Source of the DNA: JBEVOS01 sp964563395
GTDB taxonomy: Bacteria; Pseudomonadota; Alphaproteobacteria; Caulobacterales; Aquidulcibacteraceae
Direction: 5' to 3'
Length of the DNA: 64,000 nucleotides
Assembly: GCA_964563395.1 (NCBI GenBank)
Contig: CAZLWK010000005.1
Location: 62,001 to 126,000 of the forward strand
Shown in pieces: positions 1 to 9,190 of the stretch; positions within the stretch are counted from its first letter, which is position 1; each line of letters opens with the position of its first letter. The translations under genes were made by a program, and so were the position numbers. The notes beneath the pieces were generated by a model that worked only from the letters and a program-made list of their open reading frames with translations, ran no database searches and was not told the origin of the DNA.

Positions 1-162
1 GCCGCCCCGCTCTATCAGATCGAAAAGCGGCCAGCGCTGGCGCGCCGACAGGGAGCCTTTTCCATCACGGCCGCTGGTGGCCTCGTCGTGCGCCGCGGCC
101 ACGAGCTCGAGAGCGTTCTGCGCGTGTTTGATAAGAAGCTGTTGAAAGTGGTGGCTGAATAA
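1..162 (+). CDS. C-terminal end of an unrecognised protein (5' part outside window)
   Basis: The first frame is open from base 1 to a TAA at 160-162 and gives 53 residues ending KKLLKVVAE. The segment is basic and mixed in character, with no motif I can name. It is treated as real because the frame is closed by a perfect hairpin terminator a few bases later and because the next gene converges on it. Function unknown. Confidence 0.55.
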   Translation, partial: AAPLYQIEKRPALARRQGAFSITAAGGLVVRRGHELESVLRVFDKKLLKVVAE

Positions 163-167
163 ACAAA

Positions 168-191
168 ACGCCCGGCGTCTCCGCCGGGCGT
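168..191. terminator. Bidirectional intrinsic terminator between converging genes
   Basis: A perfect 10-bp stem (168-177 with 182-191, ACGCCCGGCG and its complement) closes a 4-base TCTC loop. It lies 5 bases after the stop of the plus-strand gene and about 30 bases after the stop of the minus-strand Bax-inhibitor gene. Read on the minus strand, the stem is followed by TTTTGTTT, so that direction has the better U-tract. Confidence 0.8.
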
Positions 192-220
192 CAAGCTGAT
201 CCGTTTTGGACCTCGTCTGC

Positions 221-973
221 CTATTCGCGTGAGCTCATCAGGCTCAGAATGAATTGGAAGAGGTTGATGAAGTTCAGATACAGATTGAGCGCGCCATAGG
301 TCGTGGCCACCGCCATCGAGCGCTGATCACCGCCCAAATCGTAATACATGAACTTCAGGCGCTGGGTGTCGTACGCGGTCAAACCCGCGAAAATCAGCAC
401 GCCGAGCACCGAGATGACGAAGCTCAACCCTTCGATCGGCGCGCCCGTGAACGCGGCGAAACCGAAATTCACGAGGCTCGCGATGATCAGGCCGAAGAGG
501 CCCATCATCAGAAAGGTGCCGAAGCCCGTCAGGTCGCGCTTCGTCGTGTAGCCCCACAGCGACAGAGCGCCGAAGGTCAGCGAAGTCACCAGGAACGCCT
601 TGGTGATGTCCATCAGGCCGCCGGGACGGCCGCCATAGACCATGAGCAGCGCGCCCATGCCCACGCCGATCAGCGAGACCACCGACCAATAGATCAAGTT
701 CGCCCCGGTGGGGGACGGGTTCTTCATCGCGAACGACGAGATGAGCAGAATGGCCAACGGCCCGAACATGACGACGTACATCAGCGGTGTGCCGAACACG
801 AGCTGCGTCACGGGCTGAACGGTGGCCGCCACATAAGCCAACACGCCGGATAGGAGCAGGCCCAGCGCCATCTTGTTGTAGACGCCGAGCATGAAGCTCC
901 GCAGCCCGGCGTCGACCGCCATATCGGCGCGGCCGGTGGGTATCGTGCGAGCCCGGCCGAGATACTCGTTCAT
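221..973 (-). CDS. Bax inhibitor-1/YccA family membrane protein
   Basis: 250-residue integral membrane protein with about seven hydrophobic segments and the family C-terminal signature AYDTQRLK followed by a last membrane helix. BI-1 family proteins (YccA, YbhL, TMBIM) are inner-membrane proteins linked to calcium/proton leak and, for YccA, to FtsH modulation. The role here is inferred from family only. I chose the ATG at 973, giving MNEYLGRAR, rather than the longer frame, because GGAGG lies just upstream and bacterial relatives start close to this motif. Single gene, divergent from PBP1A. Confidence 0.9.
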   Translation of the reverse strand: MNEYLGRARTIPTGRADMAVDAGLRSFMLGVYNKMALGLLLSGVLAYVAATVQPVTQLVFGTPLMYVVMFGPLAILLISSFAMKNPSPTGANLIYWSVVSLIGVGMGALLMVYGGRPGGLMDITKAFLVTSLTFGALSLWGYTTKRDLTGFGTFLMMGLFGLIIASLVNFGFAAFTGAPIEGLSFVISVLGVLIFAGLTAYDTQRLKFMYYDLGGDQRSMAVATTYGALNLYLNFINLFQFILSLMSSRE

Positions 974-1224
974 GCTTAACCTCCAGGGGCGGCAGAACCC
1001 AGGGATTCTCCGCGTGATCGGAATATGGCCACCGTCACGCCCCCCCGCAAGCATAGGCGTAATCACAAGCCCTTGTACGGCCAGCCCTTCGGTCCCCGGA
1101 TCGCCTGCCGGGGCCCCTTGTCCGCCCGGCCCGGCGGCGCTAGCACGGAGGCGGTGCGAACTCGCCGAAGGGGCCGGCGCGAATCGAGGTAGAGCGCCGC
1201 TGAACGCGCGTACTGAGGTCGGGG

Positions 1225-3504
1225 TTGGCTGACGAGACCGAGTCTGAAGGGCCCAAGGACCCTCCCGGCGCCGCGCCCCCAGGCGCGGACGGCCAAAACG
1301 CGCCCAACAAAACGCCAGAGGCGGAGGCCACTCCGGAGCCGCCGTCGCTTAGAGTCCAGCCCTCGCCCGATCCGGACGATTGGCGGCTTGCCGGCGGCCA
1401 GCCGTCGGATCAGAGCCCCTCCCCCGATTACCCCTCCAGCGAGCCGGAGGAATTGCGTCGCCTCCGGAGCCGCCTCGTCTCCCTCATTCGGGACGGCGGC
1501 GCCCAAGCGCAGTCTTTTTCCGCGGGGCTGTGGAAGCGGATTCGCAGCATCCGCAGGCCTCGCACCTGGCGGGAAACGGCGATCTGGGGCGGCTGGGGCG
1601 TAGGCGGCCTCGTCGGGATCTTCCTGCTCTTCTTCGTCTTCATGACCTGGGGAATGCCCTCGACGGACGATTTGTGGGCGGCGCGAAACGCCCCCTCGAT
1701 CACCTTTGTCGATAGGTCCGGTACGGTGATCCTCCGCGAGGGGGCGCAGAATGCCCCGCCCGTCGCGCTGGAAACTCTGCCGCCTTACGTGCCCCAGGCG
1801 TTCATCGCCATTGAGGATCGGCGCTTCTATCAACATTTCGGGGTCGATTTCGGAGGCTTGAGCCGCGCCCTGGTGGAGAATGTGCGATCAGGCCGCGTCG
1901 TCCAAGGCGGCTCGACGATAACCCAGCAATTGGCCAAGAATCTTTTTCTTTCCAACAGCCGCACCTTCCGCCGCAAGTTTCAGGAAGTGGTGCTGGCCAT
2001 CTGGCTGGAAGGGCGCTTCAGCAAGGATGAATTGCTCGCGCTCTATCTGAGCCGCGTCTATTTCGGCGCGGGCGCCTGGGGGGTTGAGGCGGCGAGCGAG
2101 CGCTATTTCGACCGTCCCGCGCGCGAATTGACGCTGTTGCAATCGGCCCTGCTCGCCGGTCTCGTCAAGGCGCCCTCGCGTTTGAACCCCGCGGCGCAGG
2201 AAGCTTCGGCGCGCGCGCGCGCCGAAATCGTGCTCGATCAAATGGTGCAGGAAGGCTTCATCAGCGATTCCGAGCGCCAAGCCGCGCTGCGGGAGGATTT
2301 GCGTATCAGCCGCACGAATCCCGCCGGCAATCTTGGCTATTTTCGCGATTGGATCGACCCGATCCTCAACCAGGTGATCGGCGACACGCGCGACGATTTC
2401 ATCGTCGAGACCACGCTCGATTTTCAGGCGCAACGCGCTGGCGAACGCGCGGTGGAGACCGTGCTCGCCGAGCAGGGTGAGGCGCGGCGCGTTTCGCAGG
2501 CGGCGCTGGTGGCGATCGATTCCGATGGCGGCGTGCGCTCCATGATCGGCGGTCGCGGCTATGGCAAGGCGGAAGGGCAGAGTGAATTCAACCGCGTGAC
2601 TCAAGCGCGCCGACAGCCTGGCTCCGCGTTCAAGTTCTTCATCTACTTGGCCGCGATGGAAGCGGGTCTCACGCCCTGGACCGTGCGCGTGGATGCGCCG
2701 GTGACGATCGGCGATTGGTCCCCCGGCAATTACAACGACGAATTCTTCGGCCCCATTCAGCTTGTCGGCGCCTTCGCCCGCTCACTCAACATGGTGGCGA
2801 TCGTCGTCGCCAATGAGATCGGCGGGGCGCACGTGATTGAAGTGGCGCGTCGGCTTGGCGTGCGCTCGCCGCTGCACAATTACCGATCCCTGGCTTTAGG
2901 CGCGCAAGAGATCACGCTGCTTGAGATGACGCAGGCTTTCGCCGCAATCGCCGCAGATGGACGGCGCGTTGAGGCGCACGGCGTCTCGCGTGTGATGCGC
3001 GCGAACGGCGAAGTCATGTGGAGCTGGCGGCCACAAAGCCGCGACAAGGTGATGGACGATCAGCACCGCCGCTACATGAATTTGATGCTGAACCGCGTCG
3101 TGGAGGGCGGCACCGGCACCGCAGCGCGGCTGCCCGGACGAATGCTTGGCGGCAAGACCGGCACCGCCAATGATTATCGCGACGCGTGGTTCATAGGCTT
3201 CGCGCCGGGTCTCGCAGCCGGCGTCTGGGTTGGGAACGACGATCATCGCCTCGCCATGGCGCGGGTGACGGGAGGACAATTGCCCGCGCAAATTTGGCGT
3301 GACTACATGCAAGTGGCGTTGCGCAATGTGCCGGTGCGTCCGCTGGAATTGCCAGGCCCGGATGATTACGCGCTCGGTCCTTCCGCGCCCGAACAAAGCG
3401 TCGCTCCGGTGATTGTCGGCGCGCCCATCGGAGGCGCCATGGCGCCCGCCGCGCCCCCGGACCCGAATGTCGATCGTTCGCTGGATTTCGGACCCGAGGG
3501 CTGA
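1225..3504 (+). CDS. Penicillin-binding protein 1A (bifunctional peptidoglycan synthase)
   Basis: 759 residues. A Pro/Glu-rich cytoplasmic tail (1-115) precedes one membrane anchor (about 119-143). The GT51 glycosyltransferase domain has the catalytic Glu in EDRRFYQHFG (197-206) and the QGGSTITQQLAKN block (227-239). The transpeptidase domain has SxxK at S467-K470, SLN at 520-522 and KTG at 644-646. All catalytic motifs are intact, so it should polymerise and cross-link peptidoglycan in the periplasm. The start is a TTG with GAGG upstream; no ATG exists before the membrane anchor, so the exact start is uncertain. The C-terminus is a Pro/Ala-rich low-complexity tail. Confidence 0.93.
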   Translation: MADETESEGPKDPPGAAPPGADGQNAPNKTPEAEATPEPPSLRVQPSPDPDDWRLAGGQPSDQSPSPDYPSSEPEELRRLRSRLVSLIRDGGAQAQSFSAGLWKRIRSIRRPRTWRETAIWGGWGVGGLVGIFLLFFVFMTWGMPSTDDLWAARNAPSITFVDRSGTVILREGAQNAPPVALETLPPYVPQAFIAIEDRRFYQHFGVDFGGLSRALVENVRSGRVVQGGSTITQQLAKNLFLSNSRTFRRKFQEVVLAIWLEGRFSKDELLALYLSRVYFGAGAWGVEAASERYFDRPARELTLLQSALLAGLVKAPSRLNPAAQEASARARAEIVLDQMVQEGFISDSERQAALREDLRISRTNPAGNLGYFRDWIDPILNQVIGDTRDDFIVETTLDFQAQRAGERAVETVLAEQGEARRVSQAALVAIDSDGGVRSMIGGRGYGKAEGQSEFNRVTQARRQPGSAFKFFIYLAAMEAGLTPWTVRVDAPVTIGDWSPGNYNDEFFGPIQLVGAFARSLNMVAIVVANEIGGAHVIEVARRLGVRSPLHNYRSLALGAQEITLLEMTQAFAAIAADGRRVEAHGVSRVMRANGEVMWSWRPQSRDKVMDDQHRRYMNLMLNRVVEGGTGTAARLPGRMLGGKTGTANDYRDAWFIGFAPGLAAGVWVGNDDHRLAMARVTGGQLPAQIWRDYMQVALRNVPVRPLELPGPDDYALGPSAPEQSVAPVIVGAPIGGAMAPAAPPDPNVDRSLDFGPEG

Positions 3505-3523
3505 CCGAAGGCGGCGCATAGGA

Positions 3524-4282
3524 TCATTCCCTGCCGCTTAAGCTCCTTGCCGCTTCGCTGCCGATGGCATGCAGCGCCATGCCGTGGCGGTGGAGCCAAG
3601 CGCGGCCTCGCGCCATCTCCGGACAGATTTTCCGGACCAGCGCCCAAAAGCGCGGCCCGTGATTCATTTCCCGCAAATGCGCGACTTCGTGCGCAGCAAG
3701 ATAGTCCAGAACAAAGGGTGGCGCGCAGACCACGCGCCAGGAAAAGGAAAGCGCACCATCGGTTGAGCACGATCCCCAGCGCGAACGCGTGTCTTTCACC
3801 TGGACGCGTTGGGGCTTTACTTCGAGAGCAGCCGCATGCGCGTGCACGCGCGCCGTCAAATCCTCAAGCGCCGCCGCTCGAAAAAAGCGTCGCACGCGGG
3901 CGCCGAACAATTCTGGATCGGGCGCCGGTACGACGATTTGCGGCGGACTTTCATGGACCCGCGGGGCGCCTCTCCCTTGCTCGAACAACAATTCGTGCAT
4001 CACGCCGCGCAGCGGGGCCTGCGCGAACGGAACGAAGGCCACGCCCGCCGGGAGATTGGCGAGCTCCTGCGCGATCCAGGACGCGCGTTCAGCGGCGAAT
4101 TCGGCGGCGCGCCGCAATTGCCGCTTGGACGGGGCTGTGGCGACGGCAATGCGTCTTTGCGGGTCAATTCGAACGGAAACGCGGCGGGCGCGCGGATTGA
4201 CCACGTAGTGAATGCGCACCTTCCGGCCATCGATGAGTTCGACGTCGGTGACCTCGTCGTGCGCCGGCGAATCATCGCGCAT
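3524..4282 (-). CDS. YgjP/DUF45 family metal-dependent hydrolase
   Basis: 252 residues. The C-terminal half carries WGSCS (169-173), the zinc-binding HEVAH (198-202) and a third ligand in MNHGPRFW (H208), which is the SprT-like/WLM zinc metallopeptidase pattern of the YgjP family. The N-terminal half is the usual beta-rich region with VSVRID. A peptidase-like role is inferred and substrates are unknown. It converges on PBP1A with a 19-base gap. Confidence 0.85.
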   Translation of the reverse strand: MRDDSPAHDEVTDVELIDGRKVRIHYVVNPRARRVSVRIDPQRRIAVATAPSKRQLRRAAEFAAERASWIAQELANLPAGVAFVPFAQAPLRGVMHELLFEQGRGAPRVHESPPQIVVPAPDPELFGARVRRFFRAAALEDLTARVHAHAAALEVKPQRVQVKDTRSRWGSCSTDGALSFSWRVVCAPPFVLDYLAAHEVAHLREMNHGPRFWALVRKICPEMARGRAWLHRHGMALHAIGSEAARSLSGRE

Positions 4283-4315
4283 CCGCGCATGATCGCATAG
4301 GCTGGCGAAATGCGC

Positions 4316-5611
4316 CTAGGCGTCGGTGGTCGCGCGCAGCCTCTTGGGCGCGCCGCGCCGAGAGGCGGGCGATTGAAACGCGCGCATGAATTGACGCATG
4401 CGCGGGTATATTTCGGTTTGGAAACGCCGCCCGTTGAAGACGCCATAATGGCCCACGCCAGGCTGCACGTAATCGAGCTGCATATGATGTGGGATGTTGG
4501 CGCAGAGATCATGGGCCGCTTGGGTCTGACCGATGCCGGAAATGTCGTCCTTCTCGCCTTCGACCGTCATCAGCGCGGTGTTTCGTATTGCCGCCGGCGT
4601 TACGCGCTCGCCGCGATGCATGAACATGCCGCGCGCGAGCTTGTACTCCTTGAACACGTCGACAATCGTTTGCAGATAAAACTCCTCGGTCAGGTCGAGC
4701 ACCGAGAGATATTCATCGTAGAATTCGCGGTGTTTCTGGGTGCTGTCGCCATCGCCGACGACGAGGTTCTTGAAGAAGTCGTGGTGGGCGTCGACATGGC
4801 GCGACCAATTCATGCCCATGAAACTGGCAAGCTGAATGAAGCCCGGATAGACGCGCCGGAACATGCCTGGGTACGGCCCCGGCACTGTGTGGATCATGTT
4901 CTGTTCGAACCAGCCGATGTCGCGTCCTTCGGCCAATTTGTTGGGCGTCGTCGGCGAGCGGCGCGCATCGATCGGCGAGCCCATGAACGTCATCGTGGCG
5001 GGCTGATGCGGATCGCCGGCCTGCGCGAGCAGGGAGATCGCCGCCAGCACCGGCGGACCGGGCTGACATACCGCGACCACATGAATATCCGGACCCAGAA
5101 ATCGGATCATGTCGGTGATGTGATCGACATAATCGTTGAGGTCGAAGCGCCCCAGATAGAGCGGCGCCAGACGCGCATCGCTCCAATCGGTGATGTAGAC
5201 CTCGTGCTCCGGCAAGAACGCCTCGACGGTGCCGCGCAGCAGCGTGGCGTAATGCCCGGACAGGGGCGCGACGATAAGCACGGTGGGGTCAGCCCGCGCG
5301 CCCCGCGCGCGGCGCAGCGCTTCGGCGTCGCGCTCGAAATGGATGAGGCCGCACCAGGGGGAGCCCCAAACCCGGGTCGGCTTGACCGCCACCGGCACGC
5401 CGTTCGTCACCGTCTCCGGCAGGCGCCAATCGGGCTTGGTGTAACGCCGGGTGACCGCCTCGAAGAGATCGGACGCCGCCGCCGCCGTCCGCGAGAGCTC
5501 GCTGCGGCCCACCGGATTGAGAGGGGAGCGCAGCATCAGGCCCTGCACCTGCGCCGCGAGCCGCATCGGCCCCACGGACCAATGGCTCATTTCATATAGG
5601 GCGTAGAGCAT
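4316..5611 (-). CDS. phaZ: Intracellular polyhydroxyalkanoate (PHB) depolymerase
   Basis: 431 residues matching the intracellular PHB depolymerase family throughout, including WSVGPMRL near the N-terminus and an alpha/beta-hydrolase core. The nucleophile motif is VCQPGPP with Cys182 in place of the lipase-box Ser; cysteine nucleophiles are known for intracellular PhaZ enzymes. The catalytic His is likely in GVGHYGVF near the end. It should mobilise stored PHB granules in the cytoplasm. Start: the ATG at 5611 (MLYALYEM) fits family N-termini better than the one 8 codons upstream. No PHB synthase is in the window. Confidence 0.93.
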   Translation of the reverse strand: MLYALYEMSHWSVGPMRLAAQVQGLMLRSPLNPVGRSELSRTAAAASDLFEAVTRRYTKPDWRLPETVTNGVPVAVKPTRVWGSPWCGLIHFERDAEALRRARGARADPTVLIVAPLSGHYATLLRGTVEAFLPEHEVYITDWSDARLAPLYLGRFDLNDYVDHITDMIRFLGPDIHVVAVCQPGPPVLAAISLLAQAGDPHQPATMTFMGSPIDARRSPTTPNKLAEGRDIGWFEQNMIHTVPGPYPGMFRRVYPGFIQLASFMGMNWSRHVDAHHDFFKNLVVGDGDSTQKHREFYDEYLSVLDLTEEFYLQTIVDVFKEYKLARGMFMHRGERVTPAAIRNTALMTVEGEKDDISGIGQTQAAHDLCANIPHHMQLDYVQPGVGHYGVFNGRRFQTEIYPRMRQFMRAFQSPASRRGAPKRLRATTDA

Positions 5612-5706
5612 GAACAGCCTTCCGGCGCGCAGCAAAGTCTACTGACTTAGAATGCGCCGCAGCATTATCCAAGCTGATGGGTTAACTTTTGGACAGTTGG
5701 CAGTGT

Positions 5707-5856
5707 CTAACGCTGCATAAAGCTGGTTAAGGTTTCCGGCGGTGGGGGCTTCATGCCCAGCGCGGTTAGCGCCAAGCCGCCGGCGATCAGGGCGAGCGCC
5801 AGCATTGGCAAAACGCCGCGCGTGATCCTGCGTCGGGCGGAAGTGGGCTCAGCCAT
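5707..5856 (-). CDS. Small single-span membrane protein, unknown
   Basis: 49 residues from the ATG at 5856: a basic N-terminus with a run of three Arg, one hydrophobic segment of about 20 residues (LPMLALALIAGGLALTALGM) and a Pro-rich tail. An in-frame upstream ATG at 5925 would add 23 residues. It sits alone between phaZ and regB. The basic-then-hydrophobic layout is typical of small N-in membrane proteins, but no family is recognised, and chance coding in high-GC DNA is possible. Confidence 0.45.
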   Translation of the reverse strand: MAEPTSARRRITRGVLPMLALALIAGGLALTALGMKPPPPETLTSFMQR

Positions 5857-5983
5857 CCGTTCAGCTTCCGTCACGACAGCAGCCGGCGCCAAGACGTAAG
5901 TTCGCCGCAGGGCGCAGCGTCGCACCCGCCCGCCTTAAGCCTCGCCATATCCAACATCGGCGCGAGCGCTTAGAAGCAGCCAC

Positions 5984-7294
5984 ATGACCATTTCGTCACG
6001 GACACAAACGGCGTCGGACAGCGCCCAGCTGGCGCGCGTTCGTTTGCGCACGTTGATTTATCTGCGGTGGTTCGCGGTGGCGGGACAGCTCGCGGCGGTC
6101 CTGTTCGTGCGCTTCGGCCTGGGCTTTGAGCTCCCCCTGGCTTCGGCGCTCGCGGCCATCGCCGTCAGCGCAACGCTGAACATCGTGCTCACGTTCACGC
6201 GCTCGGCGCAGGCTCTGGTGCGCGACACCGAAGCCGCGGCGCAATTAGCCTATGACGTCGTCCAACTCGCCGTGCTGCTGGGACTGACGGGCGGCATTCA
6301 AAACCCATTCGTGTTCTTGTTCGTGGCGCCGCTGGCCGTGTCCGCAGCGGTTCTGCGCCCCGTGGCGACGGCGGGGCTCGCGGTTCTCGCCTTCGCCTGC
6401 ATCGGCGCGCTCGCGCTATGGGGCCAACCGCTGCCCTGGCGCGAGGGCGAACGGCTTGTCCTGCCCCTTCTCTACCAGTTCGGCATGGCCGCCGCCGTGA
6501 TGATCTGTCTTGGCTTCACCAGCGTCTATGCATGGCGGGTGGCTGCCGAAGAAGAGCGGCTGAACCTTGCGCTCGCCGCCGCTGAAGCTGTGCTGGCGCG
6601 CGAGCAGAAGCTCTCGGCGCTTGGCGGAATGGCCGCCGCCGCCGCGCACGAGCTAGGCACGCCGCTCGCGACGATCCATCTCGTGGCCAAGGAAATGGCG
6701 CGCGAATTGCCGACGGATTCGCCTCTGCATGAAGACGCGGCGCTCCTTGTCAGTCAGAGCGAGCGCTGCCGCGCCATTCTCACGCAATTGTCGCAGCGCA
6801 GCGACGAAGGCGACGCGATGCATGCGCGCGCGCCGCTAACCTCTCTGCTGCAGGAAATCGCCGCGCCGCACGAAAACCTGGGCGCGGAAATCGCCATCCG
6901 CACCGGCGCGCCGGACGGCGCGCCGCCGCCGGATTTGCGCCGCCTGCCGGAAATCCTCCATGGATTGGGTGCCATCGTGGAGAACGCCGTGGGCTTCGCC
7001 GCCGGCAAGGTGGAGATCGACGCAACTTGGAGCGAGACGCAAATCGGCATCGTCGTGCAGGACGACGGCCCAGGCTTTTCCGCCAACATCCTGGGCCGGC
7101 TGGGCGAGCCCTATGTGACGGAGCGCCAGGAAGGCGACGGCGGGGGCGGCCTTGGCCTGGGCTTCTTCATCGCGAAGACGCTGCTGGAGCGGTCCGGGGC
7201 GCAAGTTACGGTTAAGAACCGTCCGAGCCCCCTCTCGGGGGCGATCGTCCGCGCTGTATGGCCGCGCGCTGCGATCGAAGCGCCCCCTCTTTGA
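5984..7294 (+). CDS. regB: Redox sensor histidine kinase RegB (ActS/PrrB)
   Basis: 436 residues: six membrane segments (about 25-185) containing GGIQNPF (103-109), the conserved ubiquinone-binding loop of RegB; then the H-box AAAAHELGTPLATI with phospho-acceptor H222; then SERCRAIL, whose C262 corresponds to the redox-active Cys of RegB; and a C-terminal ATPase with DDGPGF and GLGLGFFIAKTLL. In this family the kinase senses quinone and redox state and phosphorylates RegA. The cognate regulator follows 73 bases downstream. The intact Cys and quinone motif suggest normal redox sensing. Confidence 0.95.
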   Translation: MTISSRTQTASDSAQLARVRLRTLIYLRWFAVAGQLAAVLFVRFGLGFELPLASALAAIAVSATLNIVLTFTRSAQALVRDTEAAAQLAYDVVQLAVLLGLTGGIQNPFVFLFVAPLAVSAAVLRPVATAGLAVLAFACIGALALWGQPLPWREGERLVLPLLYQFGMAAAVMICLGFTSVYAWRVAAEEERLNLALAAAEAVLAREQKLSALGGMAAAAAHELGTPLATIHLVAKEMARELPTDSPLHEDAALLVSQSERCRAILTQLSQRSDEGDAMHARAPLTSLLQEIAAPHENLGAEIAIRTGAPDGAPPPDLRRLPEILHGLGAIVENAVGFAAGKVEIDATWSETQIGIVVQDDGPGFSANILGRLGEPYVTERQEGDGGGGLGLGFFIAKTLLERSGAQVTVKNRPSPLSGAIVRAVWPRAAIEAPPL

Positions 7295-7367
7295 TGAAAG
7301 CCTGATCCAAAAGCGTTTTGCAGGCGAACAGTGTAGCGACTGACATAAAAGGTATAAAAGAAGCGCC

Positions 7368-7928
7368 ATGACCATGACCGAACCGGCCCTCGACGCGCCG
7401 GCGGGCGACAACAGCCTGCTTGTGCTGGACGATGACGCCGCTTTCCGCACCCGCCTGACCCGCGCGCTCGCCGGGCGCGGCTTCAATGTCTCCGCTGTCG
7501 GCTCGGTGGCGGAGGCCAATGAAATCGCCTCGCAGAATCCGCCGGCCTACGCCGTGCTCGATCTGCGGCTGGAGGACGGCTCCGGCCTCTCCGTGGTGGA
7601 GGCCCTGCATAAACGCCGCAAGGATTGCCGCGTCGTGATTCTCACCGGCTATGGCGCGATCGCCACCGCCGTGGCGGCCGTGAAGGCCGGCGCGATCGAC
7701 TATCTGGCCAAGCCCGCCGATGCGGACGATATCGTCAAGGCGCTGCTGGCGCGGCCCAGCGATAAACCCGCGCCCCCGGAAAACCCGATGAGCGCGGACC
7801 GCGTCCGCTGGGAGCACATTCAGCGCGTGTACGAATTGTGCGGCCACAACGTCTCGGAGACGGCGCGTCGGCTCAACATGCACCGCCGCACGCTGCAGCG
7901 CATCCTGGCCAAGCGCGCGCCTAAATAG
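7368..7928 (+). CDS. regA: Redox response regulator RegA (ActR/PrrA)
   Basis: 186 residues. Receiver domain with acidic DDD (21-23), phospho-acceptor D65 in VLDLRLEDGSG, T93 and K115; then a proline-rich linker and a C-terminal Fis-type helix-turn-helix (about 150-182, ELCGHNVSETARRLNMHRRT) that is nearly invariant among alphaproteobacterial RegA proteins. It acts as a global regulator of respiration, carbon and nitrogen metabolism in response to redox. Downstream of regB on the same strand; the 73-base spacer may hold its own promoter. Converges on yacG with 3 bases between stops. Confidence 0.95.
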   Translation: MTMTEPALDAPAGDNSLLVLDDDAAFRTRLTRALAGRGFNVSAVGSVAEANEIASQNPPAYAVLDLRLEDGSGLSVVEALHKRRKDCRVVILTGYGAIATAVAAVKAGAIDYLAKPADADDIVKALLARPSDKPAPPENPMSADRVRWEHIQRVYELCGHNVSETARRLNMHRRTLQRILAKRAPK

Positions 7929-7931
7929 GCG

Positions 7932-8114
7932 TCAGCGGCCCTCGTCCGGCTCGTCTTCGCGCTCGTCCTCGACAGCGGGGATGGCGTAACCGCCCTTCAG
8001 CCAGCGATTGAGGTCCACATCGGCGCAACGCTTGGAGCAGAACGGCTTGTAGGCGCTGTCCTGGGGCTTGCCGCACACGGCGCAGCGCACGGTGGAGGCG
8101 TTGGCTTTGCTCAT
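7932..8114 (-). CDS. yacG: DNA gyrase inhibitor YacG
   Basis: 60 residues with the YacG zinc-finger pattern: CAVCGKP near the N-terminus and FCSKRCADVDLNRWL in the middle, followed by an acidic tail rich in Glu and Asp. In E. coli YacG binds GyrB and inhibits gyrase. It overlaps the end of the upstream RNase E/G gene by 4 bases, an arrangement expected for translational coupling and typical of alphaproteobacteria. Confidence 0.92.
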   Translation of the reverse strand: MSKANASTVRCAVCGKPQDSAYKPFCSKRCADVDLNRWLKGGYAIPAVEDEREDEPDEGR

Positions 8115-9190
8115 AGAGCGCGGACATCGGTGCGCGTGCGCGGAAATGCAAGCGCTGGCTCGAGCGTGAACCGCGGCCCGATCCGCTCAGTCAGCGCGCC
8201 GCGCCAATCGAGGGGCGCGGTCTCCAACCATTGGACGATCGCTGGGGCGGCCTGCGCCGCGATCCGCCGTCCAGTCATCGCGCGGCCTTCGCGTTCAATC
8301 GCGCGCAGCAGCGCAAGCGCGGTGGTTTCAACGCTCGGCGCGCCGTCGCGATCATTGAGCACCTCATGCAGCGGACGTTCCAATTGGGCGCGCGCGAGTT
8401 CGACGACGCCAAAACGCGAAAGGGGTGCGAAACGCACCTGCCAGGGATCGTCGGCTAACGCACTTTTCAACGCCGCTTCGAGCGCCTGCCGGCTCTGTTG
8501 GCGGCGCATGGACACAAAGTCGATGGCGATGACGCCGCCAAGGCCGCGCAGCCTGATCTGATGGGCCGCCTCCAGCGCCGCGGCGCGGTTTAGATCGAGC
8601 GCGAAGCGCTCGGGATCTCCGGTTCCTGCGCGCGCGCCCGCGTCCACATCGATAGCGGCGAGCGCCGCCGTGGGCTCGATCGTCAGCGCCCCGCCGCCGG
8701 GAATCGGCGCCGTGCGTGACAACGCCTCTTCGATCGCCTCATCGATCCGCGCGCGCGCGGTTAGATCAGGTTTCGCCGCTTCGAGGGATTCATCGCGCTC
8801 AGGCCGCGCGAGACGACCGATGGCGCCGGGAAAAGGGTCGGCGCGCACTTCCATGACCGGATTTTTCGCGCGCGCGGCCTCCCGAGCCACCGAAACGACA
8901 ACGCCCTCGCCCTCCTTCAACGCCACGCGCGCGCGGCCGACGCGCACACGCCCATCCTGATCGAATGGCGCGAAGCCTTGATCCTCCTTCAAACCGAGGT
9001 CCAGGAAGGCGCCGCGGCGGCGCTTATCGACGCTGATCACGCGCGCGGCGTAGATTTCGCCCCAGCGGGCGCGCCGGCCTTCGTCGTGCGCGCGCAGAAC
9101 CCGCAAGGCGATGACGCGCCCATCGCGCACGAGCGCTTCGCGAGTCTCGCCAATGGCGGCGTCCACCCAATGCTCAAGACGCACGCTCAT
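8111..9190 (-). CDS. Ribonuclease E/G family protein (short, RNase G-like)
   Basis: 359 residues with an S1-like N-terminal RNA-binding region and the RNase E/G catalytic core. The metal-binding Asp pair is plausibly in LAAIDVDAG and GVIAIDFVSM. The protein ends without the CxxC zinc-link and scaffold region of full RNase E, so it is the small form usually encoded between maf and yacG in this class. Likely cytoplasmic endoribonuclease. Its ATG overlaps the maf stop and its stop overlaps the yacG start, each by 4 bases. Confidence 0.85.
   Translation of the reverse strand: MSVRLEHWVDAAIGETREALVRDGRVIALRVLRAHDEGRRARWGEIYAARVISVDKRRRGAFLDLGLKEDQGFAPFDQDGRVRVGRARVALKEGEGVVVSVAREAARAKNPVMEVRADPFPGAIGRLARPERDESLEAAKPDLTARARIDEAIEEALSRTAPIPGGGALTIEPTAALAAIDVDAGARAGTGDPERFALDLNRAAALEAAHQIRLRGLGGVIAIDFVSMRRQQSRQALEAALKSALADDPWQVRFAPLSRFGVVELARAQLERPLHEVLNDRDGAPSVETTALALLRAIEREGRAMTGRRIAAQAAPAIVQWLETAPLDWRGALTERIGPRFTLEPALAFPRTRTDVRAL

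Noticed and set aside
4310..5599. 429-residue plus-strand frame
   Set aside because: Antisense shadow of phaZ; rich in Arg/His with no family pattern, as expected for the reverse frame of high-GC coding DNA.
7295..7367. Possible copy of the palindromic element (CCAAAAGCG)
   Set aside because: Only nine bases are shared with the element at 47698-47706 and no matching arm lies nearby.
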